A stretch of DNA of 64,000 nt from Berghia stephanieae (Eukaryota > Mollusca > Gastropoda > Nudibranchia > Aeolidiidae): contig CM067444.1 of assembly GCA_034508935.3 (NCBI GenBank), positions 78,308,889-78,372,888 of the forward strand. The letters run 5' to 3'. The position numbers and the translations under genes were made by a program. The stretch's first letter is position 1, and each line of letters begins with the position of its first letter. The notes under the pieces are model-generated. The model worked only from the letters and a program-made list of their open reading frames with translations. It was not told where the DNA came from and did no database searches. Shown here piece by piece: positions 23,461-33,895 of the stretch.

Positions 23461-23654
23461 AATCAAACTAGAATGTTTTTGTTAATCTACGGTAGAGATG
23501 GAAGAAAAAAACTACTCGTCTTCTTTATGCAGTTTGCAATAAATCCAATATTGAACGAAGACAAGGAATGATTTTAAAAAGAAGAATTTATTAACACAGT
23601 TCAAGAAAAGATTATATTTTCTCCTATAAAGTATTTTTGTAGAGTTTTCGTGCC

Positions 23655-23800
23655 CATATTTGATGGTTACACAGTTATGGGCTCAATTTAACGTTAAATA
23701 TAATTGAGTATATTTTGCATTGGTTAGAGAGTATTTTCATTACATCGATGAAACATGTCATTATTCGGGTTATCAAACTTGTAAATAAGTACAAGTCGGC
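23655..23800. mobile_element. hAT-like MITE relic
   Basis: 'CACAGTTATGGGCTCAATTT', 'GCATTGGTTAGAGAGTATTT', 'CATTACATCGATGAAAC', 'GGGTTATCAAACTTGTAAAT' and 'AAGTACAAGTCGG' match family order, with worn ends. Confidence 0.6.
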
Positions 23801-24852
23801 CTGATCCAGTATGGGCCTGAGCTGTTTCGTAATCTGAAAATACACATTTTTGAATTTCTGACTAGAAAACCATTCCTTCAAATTACAGTAAAATGTATAT
23901 ATCATAAGTCATTACTCCAAGGTTTGTTTTCTACATGTATATTATTTAACTACCTGCCATTTATAGTTGGTCATTTAGATTTAACATGTCTTCTTTATCT
24001 CAGACAGAGAATCATGCGTTCGGCTTTCAATTTACCATGCTCTGAAACAGCTTACCTTTAAGCAGAGTAAGGAATTTCACTGAGTGCAGTCTATATTTTA
24101 CTTTGAATCCGATCAAATAAACAATAATAATCATTTAACGAATCAAAATAGACAATCATCATTAAATAGATGACATGTAATGAGAGAATAAAATTAAATT
24201 TATATCCTTTCTTTGAAATTTTGCCAACCAAAATAAACCATTATTGTTAGATGTAGTGCAATGAGAGAAAAAATAATTTATTTTATTCTTTAATGAAAAC
24301 TAGAACTCGCAACTGTAATTAATATCAGGCATCTTTATAATATATAAAACCATATGTAAAATGTAGATCTGTCCGTACTATTTACATGATTGAAAGAGAG
24401 GTGTGGTTATGATCAACACTGATGGAAAATGGGAGCATATCTTCGTGTTTTCATCGGGTTTTTTTTTTCTTCTTCGTGTTTTCATTACTTCCGAGACATC
24501 TTCATTCCCGCCAAACTGTTTATTTTTGTTGTATTATTGGTATGTGCTATCCTATCTCTGGCCTACTCTGACCAAACACTTTTATTTATTTTTCTATTTA
24601 TATATCCTTCCCTTACCTGCCATTTTCAGAATTTCACCTGAAATTTCTCACCCCCCCCCCCCCCAACATAGAAATAGATTTACAGAAAAACAAAAACTGC
24701 ACTCTAGACACAATATTTATTCAACAAAATGAGCTCTCCAACACGGTGTCAAGTTTTTATAGTTATAAACAATATCTTTAAATGTTGTAGTCGAGAATGA
24801 GAAAAGTGTTGGTTGTATCGCATGCGTACGTGACGCTTTTCCTTGGTTGGCA
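23801..24852. other. No gene recognised
   Basis: AT-rich DNA with a C14 tract at 24651-24664. A frame at 24403-24732 spans the homopolymer and has no domain. Confidence 0.45.
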
Positions 24853-25058
24853 AAGAAAGGTTTTCATAGAGGACTTTTATATCCAATATCGATCGATTGA
24901 AATGACATCCAATTGGTCAACAACAACAAAAAGTCTTTTTGAAGTCTAAAGTTTGAAACTTTTTGACAAGTTGGGGACCGTTTTAATCAATTGATAATTG
25001 AATTGAAATTTTTTTGTGTGCCAGAATACGAAAATAATGCGTTTTGTCCGGACTCAAC
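24853..25058. mobile_element. TTAA foldback family, divergent copy
   Basis: 'CAATATCGATCGATTGAAAT' and 'GACATCC' left, mirrored by 'TTTTTGACAAGTTGGGGACC' and 'GTTTTAATCAATTGATAATT' right, ending 'ATAATGCGTTTTGTCCGG'. Centre near 24945 holds an AAC-rich stretch. Confidence 0.65.
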
Positions 25059-25911
25059 AAAGGCATTCAGCGAGTTCCAGTGTCGGTTTCTATCGGAATG
25101 TTTTTCTATTACATGCTCCATCAACGAAAACAATCAGCCTTCGCCTGAGTACTTTTGTATGATTTACTCAAGGCCAAAAGAGTTACCAACCAGTTCAAAT
25201 AGGGTATCCCACCAGGCCCATGTGGACATTCTTGTGTACCAAATTACGATGAAAAAGGTGAGGGTAGCCCTATCTCCAACAGGTTCAAATAGTGTACGAC
25301 TCCAACTCAGGAAGGGCAGTGAGGAGAGGGGGACAGAGAGGAGAATAGTAAAGATTCATAAACATATGTTGAGACATTCGTCAGTTTGTGACATCCGAAA
25401 TCCAAACAAAAATCAATCAAACTATGTGAGAGCTCGATGCACAATCAGGTTGAAAACCAGCATGATGTAGATAGGTGGTAGTTTTGGCATGCGGTACATT
25501 TCGTCGTGTCGAAACGCCTTACCAAATGACAGGTCATCACCTATTGCCACTGATAGAATTGTCTGTCCATTGACATTTCGAGGCATGACGACCATGGTGC
25601 GGGAAAGGTGTAAGGGGTGGGGGGGGGGGGGGCGAATAATCAGACTTAACGACGTCTCCTTTTATCACTTCTTTGGTTTACAAGATGAACATTAAATCCA
25701 CTGGTGACCATGAATATGCATTAGCTTCATCGAAGAAGAGCTACCTTTCGCTGCCATGTTCACTTGAGATGCAAAACGTGCAACGGCATGATGTCTTTAC
25801 ACTGTCGATTAGAGTGTTGGATGACTCAGGTCATATTTGCAGATCATCTCACATGCAAAGTGCCTTTCTTCCAAATTATATTTGACTTGTCTGGTTGAAT
25901 CCACAGCACTG
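25059..25911. other. No gene recognised
   Basis: The longest frame here (24991-25470, plus) starts inside the foldback copy and shows no domain; not called. G14 tract at 25619-25632. Confidence 0.45.
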
Positions 25912-25985
25912 AGCTAAATTTGCCAAGGAAATGTATTGTTGGTTTGAGCCAAATTTGCCAAGGAAACGTATTGTTTGGTTTGCAC
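25912..25985. repeat. Two tandem ~35-bp units
   Basis: 'AATTTGCCAAGGAAATGTAT' then 'TGTTGGTTTGA' is repeated at once as 'AATTTGCCAAGGAAACGTAT' then 'TGTTTGGTTTG'. Confidence 0.85.
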
Positions 25986-26483
25986 TCTCCTTCGATTGCA
26001 ACTATCGTGGTTAGACAAAATTTATTAGACGAGAAAGATAGTAGTTCCGCAAAGGAACCATAAAAACTGTTGTCACTTAATTGAACCGCATGGGTGTCTT
26101 TATTGTTTATCCCCCAAAAGATGCATGTGTCAACACTTATCTACTTGCATATAATATGTTAACCTTCGCCTTGAGTAATTTTAAGATATCACTAATCACG
26201 CAAAGGGTGTGATTTCTATGACAACAGAGGACGCCATTGAAATTATTGAAGACTAGTTGGGGGCCCATTCTGGATCATATTTCTTTCAATGTTTTTGAAG
26301 ACCAAAGAGAGATGTCATAAATTTCTTATTCTGCAGGTTGACTATGTAGAGAAATATAAGTAGGTGTGCTAAGTTATAAAGTTCTTTCCTGCTTCCTTCT
26401 TAGTCATACTAAAGACTTCTTGATCACCCCTCGTAAAAGTGCAAGCAATTATTTTTTATCATTATCTTTTGCTTTCTCCAGCC
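25986..26483. other. No gene recognised
   Basis: AT-rich DNA, no exon or repeat family seen. Confidence 0.45.
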
Positions 26484-26487
26484 ATCG

Positions 26488-26536
<49 letters not shown>

Positions 26537-26622
26537 TATCATCATCATCATCATCATCATCAGCATCATCATCGTCGTCGTCATCATCATCATCACCATC
26601 ATCATCATAATCATCATCATCA
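26484..26622. repeat. (CAT)n microsatellite
   Basis: About 45 triplets with CGT and CAC variants. His, Asp, Ile and Met frames here are artefacts. Confidence 0.97.
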
Positions 26623-27234
26623 CACTGAGCCACACATCGTGCACCTAAAAGAAGGTCATGACATATCACTTTGGGGCGTCCAACTCCAAAACCACTGGAC
26701 TGGAATGGGTAATGATAAGAACCTGCATTGAGTCCCATCAAGCACTTCATACTACCCCTTCAATTTACAGCAGACGTATACAATAGGAGGAGAAGGAGGG
26801 TAAATACGAGGTCACATCTCGTGTGTCCAGGAATTTCACGGTGTTCTAGACATTAGATCTAGTCAAAAGCGCATTATTACCCTTGATGAATTTCAGGTCA
26901 CACGACGATACAGTTTTGGACCAATTATTTTTGGGTGATCTCGTCACGTGACATCTGTGAATGCGTTCTCCCACTCGAGGAAACAAAAAAGAAAAAACAT
27001 CAAGTCAATTGATATGTCAAGTTAACTCATGCTTTTGCTTGCTTTTGGTTTGAGTACTTGATTATGGGGCAGTGTTCTATTTCAAAAGAGGTGCCCATGA
27101 CACTACTTGTACTATGCGATAAGTAAATGTTATTCCATAAGAGCTGCTAACCAAATATATGAAGGATTCTGAATTATATTGAGAGTTATCTTATTTGGAC
27201 ATGGAAGCGCGATTTGATTTTTTCAAGACTGGAT
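26623..27234. other. No gene recognised
   Basis: AT-rich DNA, no exon or repeat family seen. Confidence 0.45.
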
Positions 27235-27583
27235 AAGGCAGGATACAAAATCTCCTTTGACAACGTACCGACACAAAAACCATGCGAAATATCAAACGTT
27301 TATAGTCTGGTTGATATAATTTAGTGAGAATTTAGACAGTAAGCTAAAGGCCATTCTAGTTCGATTCAACTCGCTCTATTTTATTGATGCTATGCCTTTA
27401 GGTAAAATACTCACATCTGCCAAACGGACAGTACGTACCAATACAAAAACCATGCGAAAAATCAAACGTTTATAGTCTGATTTACTCGTATATGATTTAG
27501 TGAGAACTAATCATAAAAATGGCTGTATAAAACAATAAGAAAGAGCTGAGTGGCGTCCATTTCGGTCCTTTTATAGTATGTCA
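27235..27583 (+). repeat. R195 repeat, tandem pair (partial + full)
   Basis: A partial copy (27235-27345) and a fuller one (27384-27583) share the private variant 'CAAAAACCATGCGAAA.ATCA', not seen in other copies. They therefore arose by local duplication rather than two separate insertions. The second ends 'GTCCTTTTATAG'. Confidence 0.75.
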
Positions 27584-27724
27584 CTTTGGAACTGTCATTT
27601 ACCAACGATAAGGTGACCCCGCTCCTAATCGATTTGTACTTATCACTCCCATCCTTCATGGAAAGAGATATATTTGGACTGACAAACAAGGCTAAGCGGT
27701 GCAGGGCACAGGTGTTATGACATT

Positions 27725-28112
27725 TGTGCGGCTATGTGTCTTGTGACACTCGCTGTTGGATCGAAATGTCCTGGGTTCGGCCTCTCTCGGTGCATAGTTG
27801 AGTCCTTGGGTGCGGCTATGTGGTCTTGTGACACTCGCTGTTGGATCGGAATGTCCTAGGTTCGAGCCTCGCTCGGCGCATAGTTGAGTCCTTGGGAAAG
27901 GCCTTTTACTCCATTCTCTCACCATACTCAGGTGTAAAATGAGTACCTGGCCGTTAACAACGCTGTCTCTGTCCGAAAGAAAATTGTAATATCGCTTAAC
28001 AGGCGTCATTACCCGTCCTACATGTTAAGTGATGCTCTGTTGGCCAGAAATCCCTTGTAAAGCGATTTGAGTATGTTTAGTGGACATTGCACTATATAAA
28101 AGCTCCAAAAAG
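27725..28112 (+). mobile_element. SINE-A, reference copy with duplicated tRNA-like head
   Basis: Two tandem heads (27725-27810 and 27811-27896) each read 'TGCGGCTATGTG', 'CTTGTGACACTCGCTG', box B-like 'GGTTCGAGCCTC' and 'GCATAGTTGAGTCCTTGGG'. A single body follows: 'TTCTCTCACCATACTCAGG', 'AAATGAGTACCTGGCC', 'AACGCTGTCTCTGTCC', 'AACAGGCGTCATTACC'. The tail 'TTGTAAAGCGATTTGAG' and 'CACTATATAAAAGCTCC' resembles CR1/L2-type LINE 3' ends such as that at 31640-31690. A tRNA-derived SINE borrowing a LINE tail is the standard reading; which tRNA supplied the head is unclear. Confidence 0.85.
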
Positions 28113-28138
28113 AAAATTTGGTCCACTGATTCTAGAAG

Positions 28139-28445
28139 TGCGGCTTCGTGGTCCTGTGACACGACACTCGCCTTCGGCTGATCAACAGGTCCCTGGTTTA
28201 GTCCCGCTCTGGGAGGCGCTAAGTTGAGTCCTTGGATACTACTTTTTACTCACATTCTCTCACCGTACTCATGTGTAAAATGAGTACCTGGCCTGTAACA
28301 ACATTTGTTTTTGTCAAAAATAAATGATTATTGTAATAGCCCTTACAAGTGTCATGTCTCATCCTACAAGTTTAGTGTTGCTGTTGGCTTAAAATCCCTT
28401 GCAAAGGGCATTGAGAACATTAAATGGATATAGCTCCTTAAAAAA
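28139..28445 (+). mobile_element. SINE-A copy, single head
   Basis: Head 'TGCGGCTTCGTGGTCCTGTG', degraded box B 'GGTTTAGTCCC', body 'TTCTCTCACCGTACTCATG', 'GAGTACCTGGCCTGTAACAA', tail 'GCAAAGGGCATTGAGAAC'. Same orientation as the copy 27 bp to the left. Confidence 0.85.
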
Positions 28446-28611
28446 AACTCAAGTTCAAGCTATAGCTGAGTTGATATATTTTGATTGAATTCACTGAAAT
28501 AAGCAGTACTTCAAACTTAAAGAACTGAACAAGTGTGTATGAAAGAGGCCAGACAAGGAAAGAAAGAAAAATACATGAAAAAAACCATCCCAAAAAATCA
28601 GTCTACCTCGA

Positions 28612-28680
28612 GTGGGGATCGAACGTCAGACCTACCGGTCAGATGTGCTATCATTACACTACAGAGGCTCCCGAGAGCTG
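28612..28680 (-). other. tRNA-like sequence, probably pseudogene or SINE head
   Basis: On the minus strand 'TGTAGTGTAATGATAGCACA' resembles a D arm/box A, a 4-bp stem encloses the loop GACCGGT, and 'GACGTTCGATCCCCAC' resembles a box B. The T stem does not pair fully and no clean 7-bp acceptor stem is seen, so a working tRNA gene is unlikely. Confidence 0.45.
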
Positions 28681-28704
28681 GGACAATTAATTCGCACGCG
28701 CAGA

Positions 28705-28878
28705 TTAGCAGTTCTGATAACCGAGCACAATCATGGGCTTATGTTAACATTGTTGTAATAGACAAATTTTAGCGTTTTAACCAATATTTTGCGTTGGTTT
28801 GAGAGTATTTTCATAACAACAATGGGACCATAACTAATCGGATTATGAGACCTACAAATAAGTACACGTCACTTTAAC
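28705..28878. mobile_element. hAT-like MITE relic
   Basis: 'GTTCTGATAACCGAGCACAA', 'ACATTGTTGTAATAGACAAA', 'GCGTTGGTTTGAGAGTATTT', 'ACAACAATGGGACCATAACT', 'GAGACCTACAAATAAGTACA' and 'CGTCAC'. Both ends recognisable, target duplication not. Confidence 0.7.
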
Positions 28879-29416
28879 TCTCTCCTTGCCAGCTATTTTT
28901 AGAATTCCCCCGAAAATTCATACCCACCTAACAAAATAATAGACTTTTCCTAATCAAAACAAAAAAGTAATAAGTACATTCTATGAAGAATGTTATTCGG
29001 CAAAATGATGTCAACAACACAAGTGTTTAGTATTTATAGCTGTAATCAAAGCATTCCTTTACATTTTGTGATGTACAAGAAAATTCAGAATTATAAAATT
29101 GTCAGTTGTGACGATTTTCCTATGGTTGCTAAGGAGAGGGTTAAGCCCATAGCTTTAAACATACAGCATCACGCGGAAAACAATGAGACAGATTTAGAAG
29201 TAAAACGTGTTTAATGCTGCTTTATAGACCATAATTGGAACATTTTTTTTATTATACAGTGTTGAAATTATTCATATTATAAAGCGCAGCTCTGGTTATG
29301 GAGCTACTCCTTTTTCATATATACATCCCATTTCCATTGTATTTTTATCTTATTATGTAAATTATAACACGTCTGTGCAAAAAATTTCCTTTTCGGGATG
29401 CAATAAAGTATTATTA
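28879..29416. other. No gene recognised
   Basis: AT-rich DNA; a plus-strand frame at 28990-29214 has no domain. Confidence 0.4.
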
Positions 29417-29500
<84 letters not shown>

Positions 29501-29554
29501 CATTATTATTATTATTATTATCATCATTATTATTTATTATTATTATTATTATTA
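29417..29554. repeat. (TTA)n microsatellite
   Basis: About 46 triplets with three CA-type variants. Tyr and Asn frames here are artefacts. Confidence 0.97.
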
Positions 29555-29687
29555 AGGGTGTGGGCATCATAGGTAATAGTGAGTAATAGCTTTATTGCAT
29601 TCTACTTAATAAGCCTCATGTATGCTAATGGCACCCCAAATATCTAGAATATTATATGGTGTACAATTGGAACAAGCCGCATGGGGT

Positions 29688-29992
29688 TTAACCAGTTAAC
29701 TGCCGTACACTGGAAAGGCACGTATTTAAAAAAATTGGCCAGAAAACTGGTCATTCAAATATTATCGATTTAAATGCCCCCCCCCCCTTTCCCATATTGA
29801 CAAATATTCTCAAACCTGGGACTTAAGGAAGACCTCGTGAGGTCGTAGGTTTGATCGTTTTGTTTTTTTTGTTTTGTTTTTTTTTTTTTGCCAAGATGAG
29901 AACCATTTAAATCGATCGATTTTTGAGGGACGAGTTTTCTGGCCAAATGTTTAAATACGTATTTTTCCAGAGTACGGCAGTTAAATGGTTAA
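29688..29992. mobile_element. TTAA foldback family, reference copy with intact ends
   Basis: Element 29692-29988 (297 bp) flanked by TTAA (29688-29691 and 29989-29992). Left arm: 'CCAGTTAACTGCCGTACACT', 'TTGGCCAGAAAACTGGTC', 'CTCAAACCTGGGACTT'. Right arm mirrors it: 'GCCAAGATGAGAACC', 'AAATCGATCGATTTTTGAGG', 'GACGAGTTTTCTGGCCAAAT', 'TTTTCCAGAGTACGGCAG', 'TTAAATGG'. Non-coding. TTAA duplication suggests mobilisation by a piggyBac- or Kolobok-type transposase. A C11 run (29777-29787) and a T-rich stretch interrupt the arms. About 16 copies or pieces occur in the window. Confidence 0.85.
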
Positions 29993-30357
29993 TTAGAAGT
30001 TGTAATTTTTATAGAAAAAAATGCAACTGAAGAACTATTTGTTTTTCTTTATAGGTAATTTTTATCATTAGGGTAAACAATGTCCTTGCGAATGATGTCG
30101 TTACTCGTTGAATGCACTGTGAATTACGTCAGTGATTGAATTAATTGATAGAGGCCAGATTCTTATCTATAATTAAAATTGTCGCAATCATGCAATCATT
30201 TGGAATGAAAAGCCTGTATTATGGAATGTTAACTGGCGGCTGGTTCAATGTGTTCAAACACCCATTTACTGTACTATATTATGGTTGTAAATGTTTCTGA
30301 ATGTAGCCATATATGCGGTCAGCTTAATAGAAAATAATAAACATTGCATTTATAAAT
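29993..30357. other. No gene recognised
   Basis: AT-rich DNA, nothing recognised. Confidence 0.45.
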
Positions 30358-30358
30358 A

Positions 30359-30407
<49 letters not shown>

Positions 30408-30437
30408 CGTCTGTGTGTGTGTTTGTATGTATGCATG

Positions 30438-30502
<65 letters not shown>

Positions 30503-30533
30503 TAAATAGACATAATATATGTTTATGCACATA

Positions 30534-30614
<81 letters not shown>

Positions 30615-30683
30615 CATTTCTTTTGTGCCCTTCCTCCAATTTACCAAGCTTAATAAACTTTTCAATGCTTCATTTATTGCATG

Positions 30684-30748
<65 letters not shown>
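30358..30748. repeat. Cluster of (AT)n and (GT)n arrays
   Basis: AT 30358-30391, TG 30392-30425, AT 30438-30500, AT 30536-30577, TG 30577-30611, AT 30689-30747. Separated by short unique DNA and directly followed by a LINE fragment. Confidence 0.95.
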
Positions 30749-30749
<1 letters not shown>

Positions 30750-30832
30750 TATGTGTGTGTTTCCCAAAACTCACAAAGATATACGCACAAACACACACTT
30801 ACGCACACATACACACATGCCTTTTCCACATG

Positions 30833-31553
30833 AAGTGGAAAAGTGAAACAGATTTGAAGTTGGGGGATGCCTCCATTCAAATTGTTGACAAAGTGAAAAA
30901 CTTTGGCACATTCTTAGACTCTGGACTGTCGATGGAGCATCAGGTTAATAATTTGGTTAGATCTCTCTTTTTCCAACTAAAAAAGATTGCTTCCATTAGA
31001 CGGTTCATATCTGAGGATGTGACCAAGCACCTGGTTGTGTCCCTCGTACTATCGAAATTGGATTATTGTAATGCTCTGTTGTTTGGCGTTTCGCAATACA
31101 ATCTGAAACATCTTCAGATTGTCCGAAACAGCGCTGCCAGACTAGTATTTATGAAGCGTAGGTGCGACTCTGCCGGACCTCTACTTCATGACCTGCATTG
31201 GCTGCCTGTTGAGAAAAGAATTAAATTCAAAGCTTGTGTTTTAGTGTATCGTTGTCTTGAAGGTACTGCCCCTTCCTACCTTTCAGAACTAATTGAAAGA
31301 TATTCAAAACCCGCCCCTTACGTTCGGCCAGTGATTCCACAAAACTAGTTGTCCCTCGAATTCGGAAAAATGCTGGAATGAGATCCTTTTCTCATTTCGG
31401 ACCCTCTATTTGGAACGCCTTACCGCAGAGCATTCGTGAAAAAGAATCTTTGTCTATTTTTAAACGTTCGCTTAAAACATATTTGTTTCGATTTTAGTAG
31501 ATGGTATGAGAAGCAAGATAGGTTTGGTTTGTGTTGTGTGTTGTGTTGTGTGT

Positions 31554-31587
<34 letters not shown>

Positions 31588-31697
31588 TTGTGTGTGTGAA
31601 TGAGTATGTTTCAGCCAAAGTAATTTGTAATTTAAGCGCTTAGAGTCTGGTGTCTCGGAGTTATAGCGCTATATAAGTTTTCAGCATTATTATTATT
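30833..31697 (+). mobile_element. CR1/L2-like LINE, 3' end of ORF2 plus 3' UTR
   Basis: Encodes the post-catalytic C-terminal part of a non-LTR reverse transcriptase: LKLGDASIQIVDKVKNFGTF, then VVSLVLSKLDYCNALLFGVS, LLHDLHWLPVEKRIKFKACV and TAPSYLSELIERY. Near 31333-31348 the frame shifts once, and the conserved end continues in another frame (LVVPRIRKNAGMRSFSHFGP, then IWNALPQSIR and KTYLFRF) to a stop at 31495-31497. The 3' UTR holds a GT array (31526-31600), 'ATTTAAGCGCTTAGAGTC' and 'ATAGCGCTATATAAGTTTTC', and ends in ATT repeats. Endonuclease and the catalytic motif are missing (5' truncation). A dead copy. Confidence 0.88.
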
Positions 31698-32204
31698 ATT
31701 ATTTTTATCTTAATCCCGTCGGACGACATAATATCTCTTCACTTCGTTCAAATGTACCATACCAAACATCTCGCAGGTAGGGAAATATGTAGTCACCCTG
31801 GGATTAAGGGGGAAAAAAAGAAATGCATAATAAAGAACATCGCAATGAAAGGAAAAGCCATAGACTCCGAGGGTCTCTCATAATTCTAACTCACCATCAC
31901 CTCACGTGTTCACTCACGTGCATTCGTCGTTCGTCCTTCACGGACCATCATCGCTGGCCGATCTAGATGGGAGTGGAAATCCACAGCAGGTTGAGGTCAA
32001 GATTACTGACTTTCCTCGTACACCAACCGTTACTTACCGGATTACCGTTTCATCTTTGAAGGCCAATAACCTTTGTGACAACAAACATCTCGATGGGGTG
32101 TGTGGCTTTTATTGTATTCCGAGCTCGAGGGATTTGTAGCCTTGATAAATATTGATGTATGAGGCGTTAATAAATTCCCTTTATTCGTCTCATAGAGGAT
32201 ATTC
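31698..32204. other. No gene recognised; one protein-like frame
   Basis: A plus-strand frame (31906-32139, 77 codons) includes SLADLDGSGNPQQVEVKITD and has a more even composition than other chance frames. No splice pattern, homologue or domain can be named. Left unannotated as a gene. Confidence 0.35.
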
Positions 32205-32315
32205 GTCTCTAGAGTCTATTCCAAAGGAAAACTGGAATAACCCAGGTGTTAGCCGCAGTGCAGCGCCGCAAACTGGGCAAAGACCGTACCGGTGAGCCAG
32301 GCTGCCTATGCATAT
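32205..32315 (-). mobile_element. CORE-SINE, internally deleted
   Basis: Minus strand: 'GCCTGGCTCACCGGTACGGT' and 'CTTTGCCCAGTTTGCGG', then directly 'CGCTGCACTGCGGCTAAC' and the TATTCCAG/TTGGAATA hairpin tail. The CORE block present at 13720-13895 is missing. Confidence 0.65.
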
Positions 32316-32814
32316 GAAACCCTTCTAAGTGTCTGTTTTTATCAATGTGTACTAATCTTAATGCCGAACATGGGACCTAAGAAAAAGTGCCCCACCCCTT
32401 AAAACGGTAATATGTATGGGTAATTCAGATGCTGATAACCAAATTTATAGTTAAACCATCAGATCTGAGCTAAGTTTATGAAACTAGTGTGAAGTGCATT
32501 GACATGGTTAATCCGTGGAATTGCTCTATATAAATGTTAATTTTAAAATTTGTTTTATGTTTTATTGAGGAAAATAAAGATAGTTTCTTGAAATGAGAAG
32601 GATAAAAATAGTATATTTTTTATTATTTTCTCATCCTGTGAGTTACGATACCAATTTGAGCCGTGGGTCATACTATATTGTTTATGTAAATCTTTGATAA
32701 TAAGACTAAAAACGAATAAAATTTGACGTTTCAAGTTTGCCCTTTAACAAAATAGAAACTTTTTTGATAAAACACGAACAAAATTAAGAATGATATAATT
32801 TCTGAAATTCTTTT
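32316..32814. other. No gene recognised
   Basis: AT-rich DNA, nothing recognised. Confidence 0.45.
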
Positions 32815-33020
32815 CATTTTAGCCAGAAAAAAAAACCCAAAAAACTTTCAATGTCAATCGATTAAAATGATTCTCAACTTGCCAAAAAAAAGTCCCAATG
32901 ATGATTCCTCTTTGAAATTCGGTTTGAGAATTTTTGACACAATAAAGGCCATTTGAATTGACGATACCGATAGTAAAATTTCCTGGCCAGTTTCTTTTAC
33001 TAATATATCTTGTCAGAATA
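32815..33020. mobile_element. TTAA foldback family, divergent copy
   Basis: 'CAATCGATTAAAATGATTCT' and 'CAACTTGCC' left, mirrored by 'GAGAATTTTTGACACAATAA' and 'GGCCATTTGAATTGACGAT' right, then 'TTCCTGGCCAG' and 'CTTGTCAGAATAG'. Immediately followed by a SINE-A. Confidence 0.65.
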
Positions 33021-33035
33021 GAGAATTAAAAAAGA

Positions 33036-33342
33036 CCCGAGCTTTTATATTGCGCAATATCCACTAAACGTTCTCAAAGCGCTTTACAAGGGAACCTTGA
33101 CCAACAGCAACACTTAACATATAGGATAGGATGTGACATGACGCCTGTTAGTCGATATTACAATTTTAAGGACAGAGACAACGCTGTTAACGACTATGTA
33201 TTCATTTTACACTGAGCACGGTGAGAGAATGTGAGTAAAGAGTCTTTTCCAAGAACTCAACTATGCGCACTTCAGTACGGGTCTTGAACACTGGACCTTC
33301 CGATCCGAAAGCGAGTGTCATACCACAAGAACATATAGCACC
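33036..33342 (-). mobile_element. SINE-A copy, nearly full length
   Basis: Minus-strand copy: tail 'TTATATTGCGCAATATCCAC' (as printed on plus), 'AAAGCGCTTTACAAGGGA', 'ACGCCTGTTAGTCGATATTA', 'GGACAGAGACAACGCTGTTA', 'GGTGAGAGAATGTGAGTAAA', box B complement 'GGGTCTTGAACACTGGACC', head 'GCGAGTGTCATACCACAAGA'. Confidence 0.87.
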
Positions 33343-33715
33343 ACTATTTATCTATTAATGCCGCTCTTACCAAAAGCTTTAACGACATTTTACATAATAT
33401 CCACCAACCAGGCTAACACTTTCGATGTGACACCATGGGTCTTGGTCTCAGCTCAATTACTTCCTAACAACCACCACAACCTTTAAACATTCATGAGTAA
33501 AGCTTTAAACGGCATCCAATGTATGCCGAATATAGGGATGTAGCTTTCCTAACGCAGCATTCGTTGAAGCAAAGATGCCTTTAAAATGTAGTCGCAGGTG
33601 TTACATAATATACGGTAATAAATTGATAAAATATATTATTTTCCACTAAAAAATAGTTTTAAAACGCAATATGCAAAGTCGAATTAAGTCAACTTGGTAT
33701 GTGACTTCACTTTTC
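33343..33715. other. No gene recognised
   Basis: Nothing recognised. Confidence 0.4.
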
Positions 33716-33895
33716 ATATTGCGTTTAAATAAAATAATCGCAAATTCTGCCCGCCAGATCGATCATACCAACATACGAAACTATGTGTAACCTTTAAAAT
33801 GTATAGTCTGATTGAGAGAATTTAGTGAGAATTCAACAAGAGGCCTAAAAACAATAACAATAAAAAGCTGAGTGACGTCAAATTCTTCAATATAA
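33716..33895 (+). repeat. R195 repeat copy
   Basis: 'ATACCAACATACGAAACTAT' plus 'GTGTAACC', 'GTATAGTCTGATTGAGAGAA', 'TTTAGTGAGAATTCAACAAG', 'AACAATAACAATAAAAAGCT', 'GAGTGACGTCAAATTC'. The left end is diverged. Confidence 0.75.

Noticed and set aside
24991-25470. 159-codon plus-strand frame, the longest without a simple repeat
   Set aside because: Starts inside a TTAA foldback copy, has no recognisable domain and no splice or codon signal.
28612-28680. Working tRNA gene
   Set aside because: Box A and B are present but the T stem and acceptor stem do not pair; same judgement for 55752-55835 and the SINE-V heads.
31700-31815. Short element with 'CTTAATCCC' and 'GGGATTAAG' ends
   Set aside because: Only about 9 matching bases at the ends and no second copy; could be chance.
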